In this document: positions 54,310 through 63,181 of the stretch, piece after piece
Position numbering within the stretch: the stretch's first letter is position 1
Layout: each line of letters starts with the position of its first letter
NCBI GenBank assembly: GCA_050486445.1
Contig: JBJHDH010000015.1
Span: forward strand, 7,065 to 71,064
Reading direction: 5' to 3'
DNA length: 64,000 nucleotides
DNA from: Euryhalocaulis sp050486445
Lineage (GTDB): Bacteria > Pseudomonadota > Alphaproteobacteria > Caulobacterales > Maricaulaceae
Notes under the pieces: model-generated
The model's input: the letters and a program-made list of their open reading frames with translations, nothing else
Told to the model about the DNA's origin: nothing
The model's database searches: none
Translations under genes and position numbers: made by a program

Positions 54310-54837
54310 CAGCCCTTCCATAAAGCAATAGACGCCGCCGGTTTCGATCGGTGTGATCTGGCCCGCCACGAGATCGACGCGAACCGCGGCCAGAATTCCA
54401 TCGCTATAAACCACCTCGTCCGGCGGTATAGCGTCCCATTCAGCGATGGCGACGATATAATTCGCCGGGTCCGCGCTCCAATCCTCCCAATCCGGACTGA
54501 GCGCGCACAGCGTGACGACGCCCGCCGTCTCGTGACTGGCGGGCCATGACCAGAAATCGGCGATGGTCCATGCGGCGACGCCATCCGGCTCGCGATGGCG
54601 GAACGCCTCGACGGACACCGCGAGCCGTTTCGCGCTCGAATAATTTGAGACCGAATGCAGGTCTTCGCTGATGAAAAAACCGCCGTCGCTGCGCCATTCT
54701 TCCACGGACAGAAACCCGCCCTGCGGGACGCGGCCGGCGTATTCGACGCCGATCATGCCGGTTTCCCGGCGCCAGTCCGGCGCCTCGGCGCAGGCCGGCA
54801 GGGCCAGAAGGACAACGGCAAGACCAAGGCGCATCAT
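54304..54837 (-). CDS. Hypothetical lipoprotein
   Basis: A 177-residue exported protein. The signal peptide LGLAVVLLALPACAE contains a lipobox (LPAC, Cys at residue 16), so it is probably lipid-anchored. The mature part is Trp-rich (DWRRE, WTIADFWSWPASHE, DWEDWSADP) with no recognised family. It may be cotranscribed with nothing on either side. Confidence 0.72.
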   Translation of the reverse strand: MMRLGLAVVLLALPACAEAPDWRRETGMIGVEYAGRVPQGGFLSVEEWRSDGGFFISEDLHSVSNYSSAKRLAVSVEAFRHREPDGVAAWTIADFWSWPASHETAGVVTLCALSPDWEDWSADPANYIVAIAEWDAIPPDEVVYSDGILAAVRVDLVAGQITPIETGGVYCFMEGLL

Positions 54838-54884
54838 CGGGTCAATATGCGCCTGCTTCTCCCCCTCCGCAAACGGAGCTTACC

Positions 54885-56438
54885 TCACTCGCAAGCATAG
54901 GTTCCGTCGGCCTGGCCCGTGGGCAAGGCCGGCCAGGCGCAGAGATTCCAGGACGGGCCGTCGCCCGCGTTCGCCGCCGGGATTTCCTCCGGCGCCGCGC
55001 CGGTCAGCACCCAGGATTCCAGCGCGCCGAGCCAGTCCACCTCGTCCGGGCCTGGCCCGCCGCGGCAGTGATTGACGCCCGGCGCGAGAAAGAGACGCAC
55101 ATGATCCTCCGCGCCCGGCGTCGCGCTCAGCGCCGCCTCGTAATAGGTGACAGTGGCGCGCGGGCTGGGGCCGGCGTCATTCATGCCATGCCAGAGGATG
55201 AGCCTGCCGCCGCGCGCGGCAAATTCGCCGAGGTCCGGGTCTTCCGCCTCATAGGTTTCCGCCATCCAGCTTTCGCGCACGCGCGCCGTCATCGCCGGGG
55301 TGAAATTGGCCATGTTGAAATCCGGGTCGCCCAGCAGCGGACCGCGGAAAGCGTAGAGACCGCCGCTGCCGGAATAGGGGTCGGCATTTTCGCTGGCGGC
55401 GAGGAAGGTGGCGCGCACGCCGGTGGCCAGCGGCTGGTTTTCCCAGCCCAGCTCGCTGCCGCGTTCTACCGGCCAGGCGGCGACTGCGCCGTCGGGCGTG
55501 AGCTGGCCTTCATAAATGCGGGTGAGCGCATCGGCCTGGGCGCGGGTCAGGCAGGTATCTTTCGGCTCGCCCTCGCAGATCAGCGAACGCGGATCGAAAT
55601 CGCAGGCGCGCGGATCGCGCAGGATGCCGTCCTCGGCGCCGTCCGCCGCGTCGCAGGCCGCCATCACCGCGCGATTGACCAGTTGCAGATGCGCGGGGCG
55701 CAGACGCCCCTCGCCGGTGAAAGCCTGAGTGCGCAACGCCGCGCTGGTCTGGGTCTGCAACGTGTAGACCGGCGCGCCGGCGATGACGCCGTCATAGTCG
55801 GCGGGATAGCGCTGCGCCTCCATCAGGCCCATGCGCCCGCCGGTGGAACAGCCGAGATACAGCGCCTTGTCATGCGCGCGGCCGTAAAACGCCTCGGCGA
55901 CATCCTTGCCGCGCGCGGTCATCAGATGGATGGCGCGGTGCGAGAAATCCTCGAACTTCGTTTCGTTCAGCGAGCCGTCCGGGTTCAGCGCCCAGGATTC
56001 CGGATTGAACGGCGGGCCGCTGGCGCCGGCGTCTGTCTGCATGGTGGCGTAGTTGCGCGCCAGCCCGTCGCGCGCGGCCAGCAGCGTGACATTGCCCAGC
56101 CAGCCGCCGCCGCCAAGGCCCAGAACATGGCCGTTCCACTCCACCGGCAGACGATAGACCATGCCGATCTCCGAGCCCGGAACGGCGCGGACCGTGGCCG
56201 TGACCTCGCAATATGGCGGCAGGCCCTCTTCATCCGCGACGATGTGCGCGCCCGTCACCTGCGTATCGGCGATGCGGGCGGAGAGCATGGTGGCGCAGCG
56301 GCCGTCATCGCCCTCGCTGAGCTGGGCCAGCGCCGCGCCGGAGCCGCCGGCCGCGAGACCGGCCGAAAGCGCGGCCAGCGCCGCGCCGCGCAGGATGCCG
56401 CGCTTCACATTTATGTGTTGCGTTATTGCGCGGGTCAT
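54885..56438 (-). CDS. Tannase/feruloyl esterase family protein
   Basis: A 517-residue exported hydrolase. The start at 56438 (MTRAITQH) follows GGAGGAGG; a signal peptide ends near AALAQ. The nucleophile motif GCSTGGR is characteristic of the tannase/feruloyl esterase family, with GWLGNV for the oxyanion region, LILWHGMNDAGPSP (catalytic Asp region) and the late His in GVNHCRGG. Cysteines bracketing the triad would form the family's CS-D-HC disulfide. It probably releases phenolic acids from plant or algal esters; the substrate is unproven. Confidence 0.9.
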   Translation of the reverse strand: MTRAITQHINVKRGILRGAALAALSAGLAAGGSGAALAQLSEGDDGRCATMLSARIADTQVTGAHIVADEEGLPPYCEVTATVRAVPGSEIGMVYRLPVEWNGHVLGLGGGGWLGNVTLLAARDGLARNYATMQTDAGASGPPFNPESWALNPDGSLNETKFEDFSHRAIHLMTARGKDVAEAFYGRAHDKALYLGCSTGGRMGLMEAQRYPADYDGVIAGAPVYTLQTQTSAALRTQAFTGEGRLRPAHLQLVNRAVMAACDAADGAEDGILRDPRACDFDPRSLICEGEPKDTCLTRAQADALTRIYEGQLTPDGAVAAWPVERGSELGWENQPLATGVRATFLAASENADPYSGSGGLYAFRGPLLGDPDFNMANFTPAMTARVRESWMAETYEAEDPDLGEFAARGGRLILWHGMNDAGPSPRATVTYYEAALSATPGAEDHVRLFLAPGVNHCRGGPGPDEVDWLGALESWVLTGAAPEEIPAANAGDGPSWNLCAWPALPTGQADGTYACE

Positions 56439-56547
56439 CGTCGTCGCCTCCTCCCCCCAGAGCCTGCGATGGAAAAAGCCTAGCGCAGCGGAGCGGAGCG
56501 CGCCAACGTCATGCGCTGCGCCAACTGTATGTGCTTGCTGGATGCGC

Positions 56548-57609
56548 TTATTGGGCGCGGCGGGCGAGGATCGCGGCCCGGTCGTCAATCGCATCCAAGA
56601 GCAGCGCGCCGTCATCGGCGATGCGGAAGCGGGCGACGGAATCCAGCGCAGCGAAAAAGCGGCGCTCCTGCTCCATGATCGCTTCGGCGCAGGCGCGGCG
56701 CCCCGAGGCCGCCGGGCTGAAATCCAGGCTCTCGCCGGTCAGCGTATAGCTGGCCGTGTAGGGATTGCAGGAACCTTCACCCGACAGGCGGCCATCGGCG
56801 CCGAAATCCAGCGTGGCGCGCGCATTGTCGATGACTCCGGCGCCGCCAATGTCTTCGACGATCCATTCCCCCGCCAGCAGCGCGGCGGGTTCGCCGCCGC
56901 AGCCCGAAAGCGTCTCCCCCTCGCGCGTCACGGTGACGGTGAACGGATAGGGCATTCCGCTCATCGTATCGGCGCATACGCGCGCGGCGACGGAAACCGT
57001 CATATCGTCGGTTACATAACGCGTGACATCACCGGCGGCTTCCGGGGCGGGGGTTGGGACGCTGATCCGGGTCTCGCCAAGATCGGTATGCAGCACGATT
57101 TCGTCGCGGCCGATACTGACGCTCCAGAACGGTTCATTGCCGCGCCCGACCAGCGGCGGCGGCGGCGCAATTTGCGTCAGCAGAATGTCGCCAATATTCA
57201 GATCGCCTTCCAGATTGCCGAGCCGCACCGGCGCGCTGCGCCAGGCCGGCTCGCCGCCCACCAGAAACGCGCCGCGTAGCACATAGGCCGCGTCCGGGGC
57301 TGGCGTGAGGCGCAGCGCGAACGGCGCGGGCGGCTGGGCGCCCTCCATCCCTGCGCGCTGTTCGGCGGCCAGCGGCGCATCCGCCGCCTCGCCCGCGCGC
57401 AGCTCCGCCACCATGACCGCGTCCGGCGGCAGGGCGATGCGCTCGCGATAGAACAGCGCGCCTGAAACGGTGACGCCCTCCCCCGCCATGTCCATGGCGT
57501 CCGCGATCTCCGCCGAGTCTTGCTGGCCGCAGGCCGCGAGCAGCGCGCCGGCGGCGAGCAGCGGGACGGCGGAACGAAGAAGCATTGGCGGGATCATGGG
57601 CGGCCTCAT
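56548..57609 (-). CDS. Lipoprotein with YbaY-like and META (HslJ-like) domains
   Basis: A 353-residue lipoprotein with lipobox LLAACGQQ (Cys near residue 27). Residues ~45-150 look like a YbaY-type domain (VTVSGALFYRERIALPPDAV). Residues ~155-235 resemble COG3650-type sequences (RGNEPFWSVSIGRDEIVL). The C-terminal ~110 residues are a META/HslJ domain (GEWIVEDIGGAGVID, LSGEGSCNPYTASYTLTG). HslJ-like domains are linked to envelope stress or motility in other bacteria. Starts at 57597 and 57585 are alternatives. Confidence 0.8.
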   Translation of the reverse strand: MRPPMIPPMLLRSAVPLLAAGALLAACGQQDSAEIADAMDMAGEGVTVSGALFYRERIALPPDAVMVAELRAGEAADAPLAAEQRAGMEGAQPPAPFALRLTPAPDAAYVLRGAFLVGGEPAWRSAPVRLGNLEGDLNIGDILLTQIAPPPPLVGRGNEPFWSVSIGRDEIVLHTDLGETRISVPTPAPEAAGDVTRYVTDDMTVSVAARVCADTMSGMPYPFTVTVTREGETLSGCGGEPAALLAGEWIVEDIGGAGVIDNARATLDFGADGRLSGEGSCNPYTASYTLTGESLDFSPAASGRRACAEAIMEQERRFFAALDSVARFRIADDGALLLDAIDDRAAILARRAQ

Positions 57610-57727
57610 CGTGCGGTTTCCGCAAACGCGGAGCGGGCCGCGACTATATCCCCTCGCCCCGCCCGCGCGAAACGCCGCATGTGACAGACCTCCGGCGGAA
57701 ATAGCGGTTGCCAGGCATCCGCCTCAC

Positions 57728-57753
57728 CCGATATATCTATCTAGATATAACGG
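57728..57753. promoter_or_regulatory. ModE-type operator (Mo-box) upstream of modA
   Basis: CCGATATATC, spacer TATCTA, GATATAACGG: ten-base inverted arms with one mismatch and a six-base spacer, of the CGNTATAT...ATATNACG type bound by ModE-family regulators. It lies 12 bases before the modA ATG, where molybdate-loaded ModE would repress. No modE gene is in the window. Confidence 0.75.
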
Positions 57754-57764
57754 ATGGATCCGGC

Positions 57765-58565
57765 ATGTCTCTCTTCTCTCCGCGTCTGCGCGCAGCCTGG
57801 CTGGCGGCATGTCTGCTGGCGGCGCCGGTCATGGCGGCGGCCCAGACCGGTGGCCGGACCGAAGCGCCCGTGGTCGCGGCGGCTTCGGACCTCCAGTTCG
57901 CCGTGGAAGAGATCGCCGCCGCCTTCCGGGCCGGGACGGGCATGGACGTGCGGCTGGCGTTCGGCTCGACCGGCAATTTCGCACGGCAGATCCGCGAGGG
58001 CGCGCCATTCCAGATTTTCATGGCCGCCGACGAGCAATTCATTTTCGATCTGCATCGTGACGGTTTCGCCCCCAACGATGGCGATCTCTACGCGGTCGGA
58101 CGCATTGTGATGATGACCCCGCATGGCTCTCCGCTCGCCGCCGACAGCAATCTCGACACACTCGCGGCGATGCTGTCCGAAGGAAGACTGACACGCTTCG
58201 CCATCGCCAATCCCGATCATGCGCCCTATGGGATGCGGGCGCGCGAGGCGCTCATCCACAAGGGGCTGTGGGATGATCTTCAGCCGCATCTGGTGATGGG
58301 CGAGAATGTCAGCCAGGCGGCGCAGTTCGCACTTTCGGGAAGCGCGCAGGGCGGAATCATCGCCTATTCATTGGCGTTGGCGCCAAACATCGAGACGCGG
58401 GGAAATTACGAATTGATTCCTGAGGACTGGCATGAACCACTGCGCCAGCGCATGGTTCTGCTGCGGAACGCAGGCCCCGTTGCCGAGGCGTTTTACGCCT
58501 ATATGAACGGGCCATCCGCCAGGGAGATTATGGAGCGCTACGGCTTCGCGCTACCCGGGGAATAA
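57765..58565 (+). CDS. modA: Molybdate-binding protein ModA
   Basis: A 266-residue periplasmic binding protein. A signal peptide (LAACLLAAPVMAAAQ) precedes VVAAASDLQFAVEEIAAAF and FGSTGNFARQIREGAPFQIF, the ModA/extracellular type 2 pattern with the anion-contact Ser residues. FMAADEQF and YGMRAREAL are also typical. The start at 57765 lies right after the ModE-type operator. It delivers molybdate (or tungstate) to ModBC. Confidence 0.93.
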   Translation: MSLFSPRLRAAWLAACLLAAPVMAAAQTGGRTEAPVVAAASDLQFAVEEIAAAFRAGTGMDVRLAFGSTGNFARQIREGAPFQIFMAADEQFIFDLHRDGFAPNDGDLYAVGRIVMMTPHGSPLAADSNLDTLAAMLSEGRLTRFAIANPDHAPYGMRAREALIHKGLWDDLQPHLVMGENVSQAAQFALSGSAQGGIIAYSLALAPNIETRGNYELIPEDWHEPLRQRMVLLRNAGPVAEAFYAYMNGPSAREIMERYGFALPGE

Positions 58566-58585
58566 TTCACGGCGAGGAATAGATC

Positions 58586-59254
58586 GTGGACTGGACGGCG
58601 CTCTTTCTGTCGCTGCGGCTGGCGGGATGGACCGTGCTGATCCTGCTGCCTGTCGCGGTGTTCGCGGGGCGGCTGCTCGCCTGGCGCAATTTTCGCGGCA
58701 AGGGCGCGGCTGAGGCGCTGGTGATGCTGCCGCTGGTGCTGCCGCCGACCGTGTTCGGTTTTTATCTGCTGGTCGCGTTCGGCGGCAATTCTCCGCTCGG
58801 TCAGTTCTGGAGCGAGACATTCGGCAATCCGCTGGTGTTCAGCTTCGAGGGGCTGGTGGCCGCGTCGGTCATCGTCAATCTGCCCTTCGCCATCCAGCCG
58901 GCGCAGCGCGGCTTTGAGGCGATTCCGAAAGATGTGCGGGAGGCCGCCGCCTGTTGCGGCATGGGGCCGCTGCGCTCGCTGTGGAAGGTGGAGCTGCCGC
59001 TGGCCTGGCCCGGCCTGCTGACGGCGATGGTGCTGACCTTCGCACATACGCTGGGCGAGTTTGGCGTGGTGCTGATGGTCGGCGGCGCCATTCCCGGCGA
59101 GACCAAGACCATCGCCATCGCCATCTATGACCGCGTGCAGGCCTTTGACGACAGCAGCGCCGCGATCATGTCGGCGACGCTGCTGGCCATCTCTCTTGTC
59201 ACCATCACGCTCACCTTCTGGCTGTCGTCGCGCATCGGGCGGAGGCTGGGCTGA
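58586..59254 (+). CDS. modB: Molybdate ABC transporter permease ModB
   Basis: A 222-residue inner-membrane permease with about five helices. The LPLVLPPTVFGFYLLVAFG region and the EAA loop (EAAACCGMGPLRSLWKVELP) that contacts ModC are typical of ModB. The start is GTG at 58586 with a GAGG site. Its stop and the modC ATG share one base. Confidence 0.94.
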   Translation: MDWTALFLSLRLAGWTVLILLPVAVFAGRLLAWRNFRGKGAAEALVMLPLVLPPTVFGFYLLVAFGGNSPLGQFWSETFGNPLVFSFEGLVAASVIVNLPFAIQPAQRGFEAIPKDVREAAACCGMGPLRSLWKVELPLAWPGLLTAMVLTFAHTLGEFGVVLMVGGAIPGETKTIAIAIYDRVQAFDDSSAAIMSATLLAISLVTITLTFWLSSRIGRRLG

Positions 59255-60336
59255 TGGCGCTGGAGGTCATGGCCAGAGTCGATGCGCCGATCCCGCTCGA
59301 TGTCTCGTTCCGCGTCGAGCCGGGCGAGATGATGGCGCTGGTCGGCCATTCCGGCTCCGGCAAGACCACGATCCTGCGCACCATCGCCGGTTTGTGGCGC
59401 CCGGCGCAGGCGCGCGTGCGCGTGGACGGCGAAACCTGGCTGGATACGGACGCCGGGATCGCCCTGCCCCCGCACGCGCGGCGCGCCGGCATCGTGTTTC
59501 AGTCCTACGCTTTGTTTCCGCACATGAGCGCCGAGGCGAACGTCGCCGCCGCGATGGACTCCGCGCCCGAAGCGGAACGCCGCGCCGAGGCGCGCCGCCT
59601 GCTGGCGCTGGTGCATCTGGCGGGGCTGGAGAAACGGCGCCCGGCCGAACTTTCCGGCGGCCAGCAACAGCGCGTGGCCATTGCCCGCGCGCTGGCGCGG
59701 CGGCCGCGCGCGCTGTTGCTGGACGAGCCGTTCTCCGCCGTCGACCGCGCGGCGCGCGAGGCGCTCTATGACGAGATCGCGGCCCTGCGCGCGCATCTGA
59801 ACATGCCGGTGATCCTGGTGACGCACGACATGGACGATGCGCAGCGCCTCGCCGACAGCATGGTTGTGATCGAGCACGGCAGGACGCTGCGCGCCGGACG
59901 CGCCGGCGAGATCATGTTCGACGCGGCGGCGCTGCATGCGCTCGGCATTCGCGAGGCCGGGGCGGCGCTGTCCGCGCGCATCGCGGCGCAGGAGGCGGAC
60001 GGCCTGACGCGGCTGGAGACATCGGCCGGGCCGATCTGGCTGCCGCGCGTCAGCGGCGAGGCGGGCGCACGGGTGCGGGTGCGCGTGCTGGCGCATGAGG
60101 TTCTGCTCTCCCATGCCCGGCCGGAAGGGCTTTCGGCGCAGAACATCCTGCCCGCGACGGTGGAGCATATCGCGCCCGGCGAAGGGCCGGGCGCGCTGGT
60201 GCGGCTGCGCGCCGGAGACGACATCCTGCTGGCGCGGGTGACGCAGCGCGCGGCAGCGGCCATGAATCTGGCCCCCGGCATGGCGTGCTTCGCCATTCTG
60301 AAATCCATGGCCGTCGCCCGCGATCACGTGGCCTGA
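59254..60336 (+). CDS. modC: Molybdate ABC transporter ATPase ModC
   Basis: A 360-residue ATPase. Walker A GHSGSGKTT (residues 31-39), Q-loop FQSYALFPHMS, signature LSGGQQQRVAIARAL, Walker B RALLLDEPFSAVD and switch His VILVTHDMDD are present. The C-terminal ~65 residues form the Mop (molybdate-binding) domain (SAQNILPATVEHIAPGEG), which senses substrate. It completes the modABC operon. Confidence 0.95.
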   Translation: MALEVMARVDAPIPLDVSFRVEPGEMMALVGHSGSGKTTILRTIAGLWRPAQARVRVDGETWLDTDAGIALPPHARRAGIVFQSYALFPHMSAEANVAAAMDSAPEAERRAEARRLLALVHLAGLEKRRPAELSGGQQQRVAIARALARRPRALLLDEPFSAVDRAAREALYDEIAALRAHLNMPVILVTHDMDDAQRLADSMVVIEHGRTLRAGRAGEIMFDAAALHALGIREAGAALSARIAAQEADGLTRLETSAGPIWLPRVSGEAGARVRVRVLAHEVLLSHARPEGLSAQNILPATVEHIAPGEGPGALVRLRAGDDILLARVTQRAAAAMNLAPGMACFAILKSMAVARDHVA

Positions 60337-60439
60337 CCCCGGCCCGCCGGCCATGGCGCGGCGGCGCGGCGGCTACGCCGCCGGGTTTACGGGGCCGCCA
60401 CATTTTTCTAACCCGCTAGCGGGCACAGGGGGACGTTTC

Positions 60440-61702
60440 ATGGCTACAGGCTTTTCGCGGCCCGCGCGCGGGGCGGGCGGCGCGATCATCGCGATTTTGT
60501 TTCTGGGCGCGGCGCAGGCGCAGGCCGGCGGATTCAACCGGGCCAGCGCCAATCTGGACGGGCTGCTTGATGACGGGATCGCCATCCGTGCGGGCGTGAC
60601 CTTCGCCGCGCCCCGGCGATCCTATGCACAGGTGTCGGGCGCGCTGGTGCAGGCTTTCACGCCTGTTCCCTTTGTCCAGAACAATGTGCGGTATGCCGAG
60701 GACCAGACCATTCCCTGGATCTCGGCTGGCGGGCGGATCGCGGACAGCGTCAATTGCGTCGCGTCCTATGCACAGCCTTATGGCGGATCGTTCTCCTATT
60801 CCGGCGACATGGCGTTTCACATCAGCGAACAGACGCTGCGCAGCCACGAATACGGTCTGACCTGCGCGCGCGGGGCCGGTCTTTCGCACGGGCGGATTTC
60901 GGTTCTGGCCGGCGGCTTTCACGAGCGGATGAGCTATCGGTTTGCGCGCAATTTCGAGACGGCGTTTCCCGGCGCGGTCATTGGCGACAGCCGGATCGAC
61001 CTGGCCAGCCGCGCATGGGGATGGCGCGCCGGAATAGGCTATGAAATTCCGGAAGCCGGACTGAAGGCGACGCTGATCTACCGGTCGCGGACCGCGCATC
61101 GCGGCCAGGGCGAGTTTTCCAATACGCCCTTCGCCATGCTGGCCGCCGCCGTCATCGCTGTAGCGCCTGACCTTTATTCGCCCGAGGAGCTGGCCGCCTA
61201 TGCGACAGCGGGCATGAGCGCGCCCGCCTCCACCAGAACATCGTTTCCGCAGAGCGTCGAGCTGACGTTCCAGACCGGCGTGGCCGCGAACTGGCTGGTT
61301 CTCGGCTCGGTCAAATGGACCGAGTGGAGCGTACTGCGGAGCGTCGCAGTCGCCGATGGCATTACCGACCGCAACGCCTTTACCTCCCGGTTTTTCTTCC
61401 GGGACGGCTGGACGGTCTCGGGGGGCGCCGGACACCGTATCAGCGGCCAGGCCGCCATCACCGCCGGTCTGACCTGGGACAAGGGCGTCTCGTCCGGCTG
61501 GGACACGCTCACCGATACATGGACGCTGAGCAGCGGCGGCGTGTTCGATCTGAACCAGAGCCTGCAACTGCGCCTGACCGGGGCGTTGATCCGGCTGACC
61601 GCGGGCGAAAAGACCCAGCTTGCCAATGCGCTGGATTATCAGGCCATCGCGCCCGGGGAATGGGGATTCGCCCTTTCCGCCGCGACAACCGTTCGGTTCT
61701 GA
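60440..61702 (+). CDS. FadL/OmpP1-family outer-membrane porin
   Basis: A 420-residue barrel protein. A signal peptide (AIIAILFLGAAQAQA) is followed by the FadL-type hatch GGFNRASANLDGLLDDG and long amphipathic strands, ending in Phe (TTVRF), the usual outer-membrane signal. FadL relatives import fatty acids, hydrocarbons or aromatics; the substrate is unknown. The start at 60440 follows AGGGGGA, and a terminator follows the stop. Confidence 0.88.
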   Translation: MATGFSRPARGAGGAIIAILFLGAAQAQAGGFNRASANLDGLLDDGIAIRAGVTFAAPRRSYAQVSGALVQAFTPVPFVQNNVRYAEDQTIPWISAGGRIADSVNCVASYAQPYGGSFSYSGDMAFHISEQTLRSHEYGLTCARGAGLSHGRISVLAGGFHERMSYRFARNFETAFPGAVIGDSRIDLASRAWGWRAGIGYEIPEAGLKATLIYRSRTAHRGQGEFSNTPFAMLAAAVIAVAPDLYSPEELAAYATAGMSAPASTRTSFPQSVELTFQTGVAANWLVLGSVKWTEWSVLRSVAVADGITDRNAFTSRFFFRDGWTVSGGAGHRISGQAAITAGLTWDKGVSSGWDTLTDTWTLSSGGVFDLNQSLQLRLTGALIRLTAGEKTQLANALDYQAIAPGEWGFALSAATTVRF

Positions 61703-61730
61703 GTTCCGGACCCCAGGGTCCGGAACTCAG
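61699..61730. terminator. Bidirectional terminator (porin / Slam)
   Basis: Perfect 15-base inverted repeat CTGAGTTCCGGACCC / GGGTCCGGAACTCAG around two bases, beginning inside the porin stop codon. It lies between convergent genes. There is no immediate U run, so strength is uncertain. Confidence 0.7.
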
Positions 61731-61800
61731 AGCATTTCCACTCTTTATTTTTGCCGCGTTTCCGGACGGCGAACCGGTGTCCACTTCGCCTGGAAACGCC

Positions 61801-63123
61801 CTAATACCGCTTGGTGATGACGATGCTGACGCCGTGGCGGTCACGCTGAAACAGCGCCACGTTCGATCTGGCGTGATAGTATTCGTAATTGATGCGCGGG
61901 ACATAGCCGCGGAAGGACAGACCACGCAGCGTCGCCCCCACGGCGAACATATAGCGGTGGTCGCGGCGCGGCGCGGCGGTGAGCGGAAACACCCCCCGAT
62001 AGGCGCGATGCTGATACGAGACCCGGGCGTGCAGGATCAGATTCGGCCCCGCCAGATAGTCGGCCGAGACATTCGGCAGCACGCCGTTATAGGACGTGAA
62101 ATCGCGCGCGGTGCGCGTCCTGATAGCCATTGCGCCCAGCGAGGCGGCAAAGCGGGCCGAGAAGATGTGCCGGTAGCTGAACGCGATGTCCGCCTCCGAC
62201 CCGTCATAGGCCGGAACACTATCGTAACGCCGCCGCATCCATGACAGGCGGGTATTGAGCGCGCCCCGGCCAATGCGCCGGTGGACGCTGACATAGGGGC
62301 CAATACCTGAGCCATAGGCGCTCCACCCGCTGAAGCTGCGCAGGCCGCCGAGACCGCCCCCCAGGCGCCAGGGGCCGGACTCGCGTATGACCCCGGCATA
62401 ACCGCGCAGGATCAGCCAGTCCAACCGCGATTCCGTATAGCTGGCGCCGGAGAGAGAGCCGCTGACGCTTAACGACCATCGCGGATCGAGATCGAAACGA
62501 TAGCTGCCCGAAAGGCCGTAAGAGAGGCCGACGCCGCTTCTGGCCGCGTTTTCATTGGTGAACGGAACGCCGCCAATAATGACCGTCTCGCCCGGCGTTC
62601 CGTCATTGATGTTGGTGCTGGGCGCGAAGCCAAGAAAGCCATCCAGAGTCCATGGCCGGCGGCCGCGGATCGCGGTCAGAAACTGATCGTAGGTCGCGCG
62701 GAGCTGGGCGTTGCCGGCCATGCTCCGGAGAAATTCGAAATGATGACGGGCGCGATCATCCTGCCCCATCAGAAACAGCGTGTGCGCCAGTTCCTGCCGC
62801 ACCCGGCCCTGAGAGGGGTCGGCATCGAGCAATTCGGAAAGCTGGCGCGCCGCCTCTTCAAGGCGGCGCTCGCGCTTGTGAATCAGGGCTTCCAGAAAGG
62901 CGAGATTGTTCCGCCGCGCCTGCTCGCTGCTGGCGACCTCCTCAGCCCAGGCGCGCGCATCGTCATACCGCCCCTGATTCAGCAGCGACAAAAAGGTTTC
63001 ATAGGTTGATTGCGCGGCGGCCCCGCCCGCGGCCACGGCGGAAATCGCGGCGGCCAGAAGCGCGGGCAGAAAGAGGCGAAAGCGTTTCCGCTTCCGCCTC
63101 TCTGTCGGCAAACAGTCGATCAT
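61801..63123 (-). CDS. Slam-type surface lipoprotein assembly modifier (DUF560)
   Basis: A 440-residue outer-membrane protein. A signal peptide (LLAAAISAVAAGGAAAQ) leads into an N-terminal periplasmic TPR region (residues ~40-150, ARQLSELLDADPSQGRVRQE, LAHTLFLMGQDDRARHHFEF). A 14-strand-like barrel follows (GFLGFAPSTNINDG, LSYGLSGSYRFDLDPRWSL), ending VSIVITKRY with a C-terminal aromatic. Slam proteins move lipoproteins or hemophores across the outer membrane. The preceding gene is its probable substrate. Confidence 0.9.
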   Translation of the reverse strand: MIDCLPTERRKRKRFRLFLPALLAAAISAVAAGGAAAQSTYETFLSLLNQGRYDDARAWAEEVASSEQARRNNLAFLEALIHKRERRLEEAARQLSELLDADPSQGRVRQELAHTLFLMGQDDRARHHFEFLRSMAGNAQLRATYDQFLTAIRGRRPWTLDGFLGFAPSTNINDGTPGETVIIGGVPFTNENAARSGVGLSYGLSGSYRFDLDPRWSLSVSGSLSGASYTESRLDWLILRGYAGVIRESGPWRLGGGLGGLRSFSGWSAYGSGIGPYVSVHRRIGRGALNTRLSWMRRRYDSVPAYDGSEADIAFSYRHIFSARFAASLGAMAIRTRTARDFTSYNGVLPNVSADYLAGPNLILHARVSYQHRAYRGVFPLTAAPRRDHRYMFAVGATLRGLSFRGYVPRINYEYYHARSNVALFQRDRHGVSIVITKRY

Positions 63124-63181
63124 GACCGGACGTCATCGCCCCGGGAGCTGTCCGCCCCCGGAGCAAAACGTGAAAGCCGCC

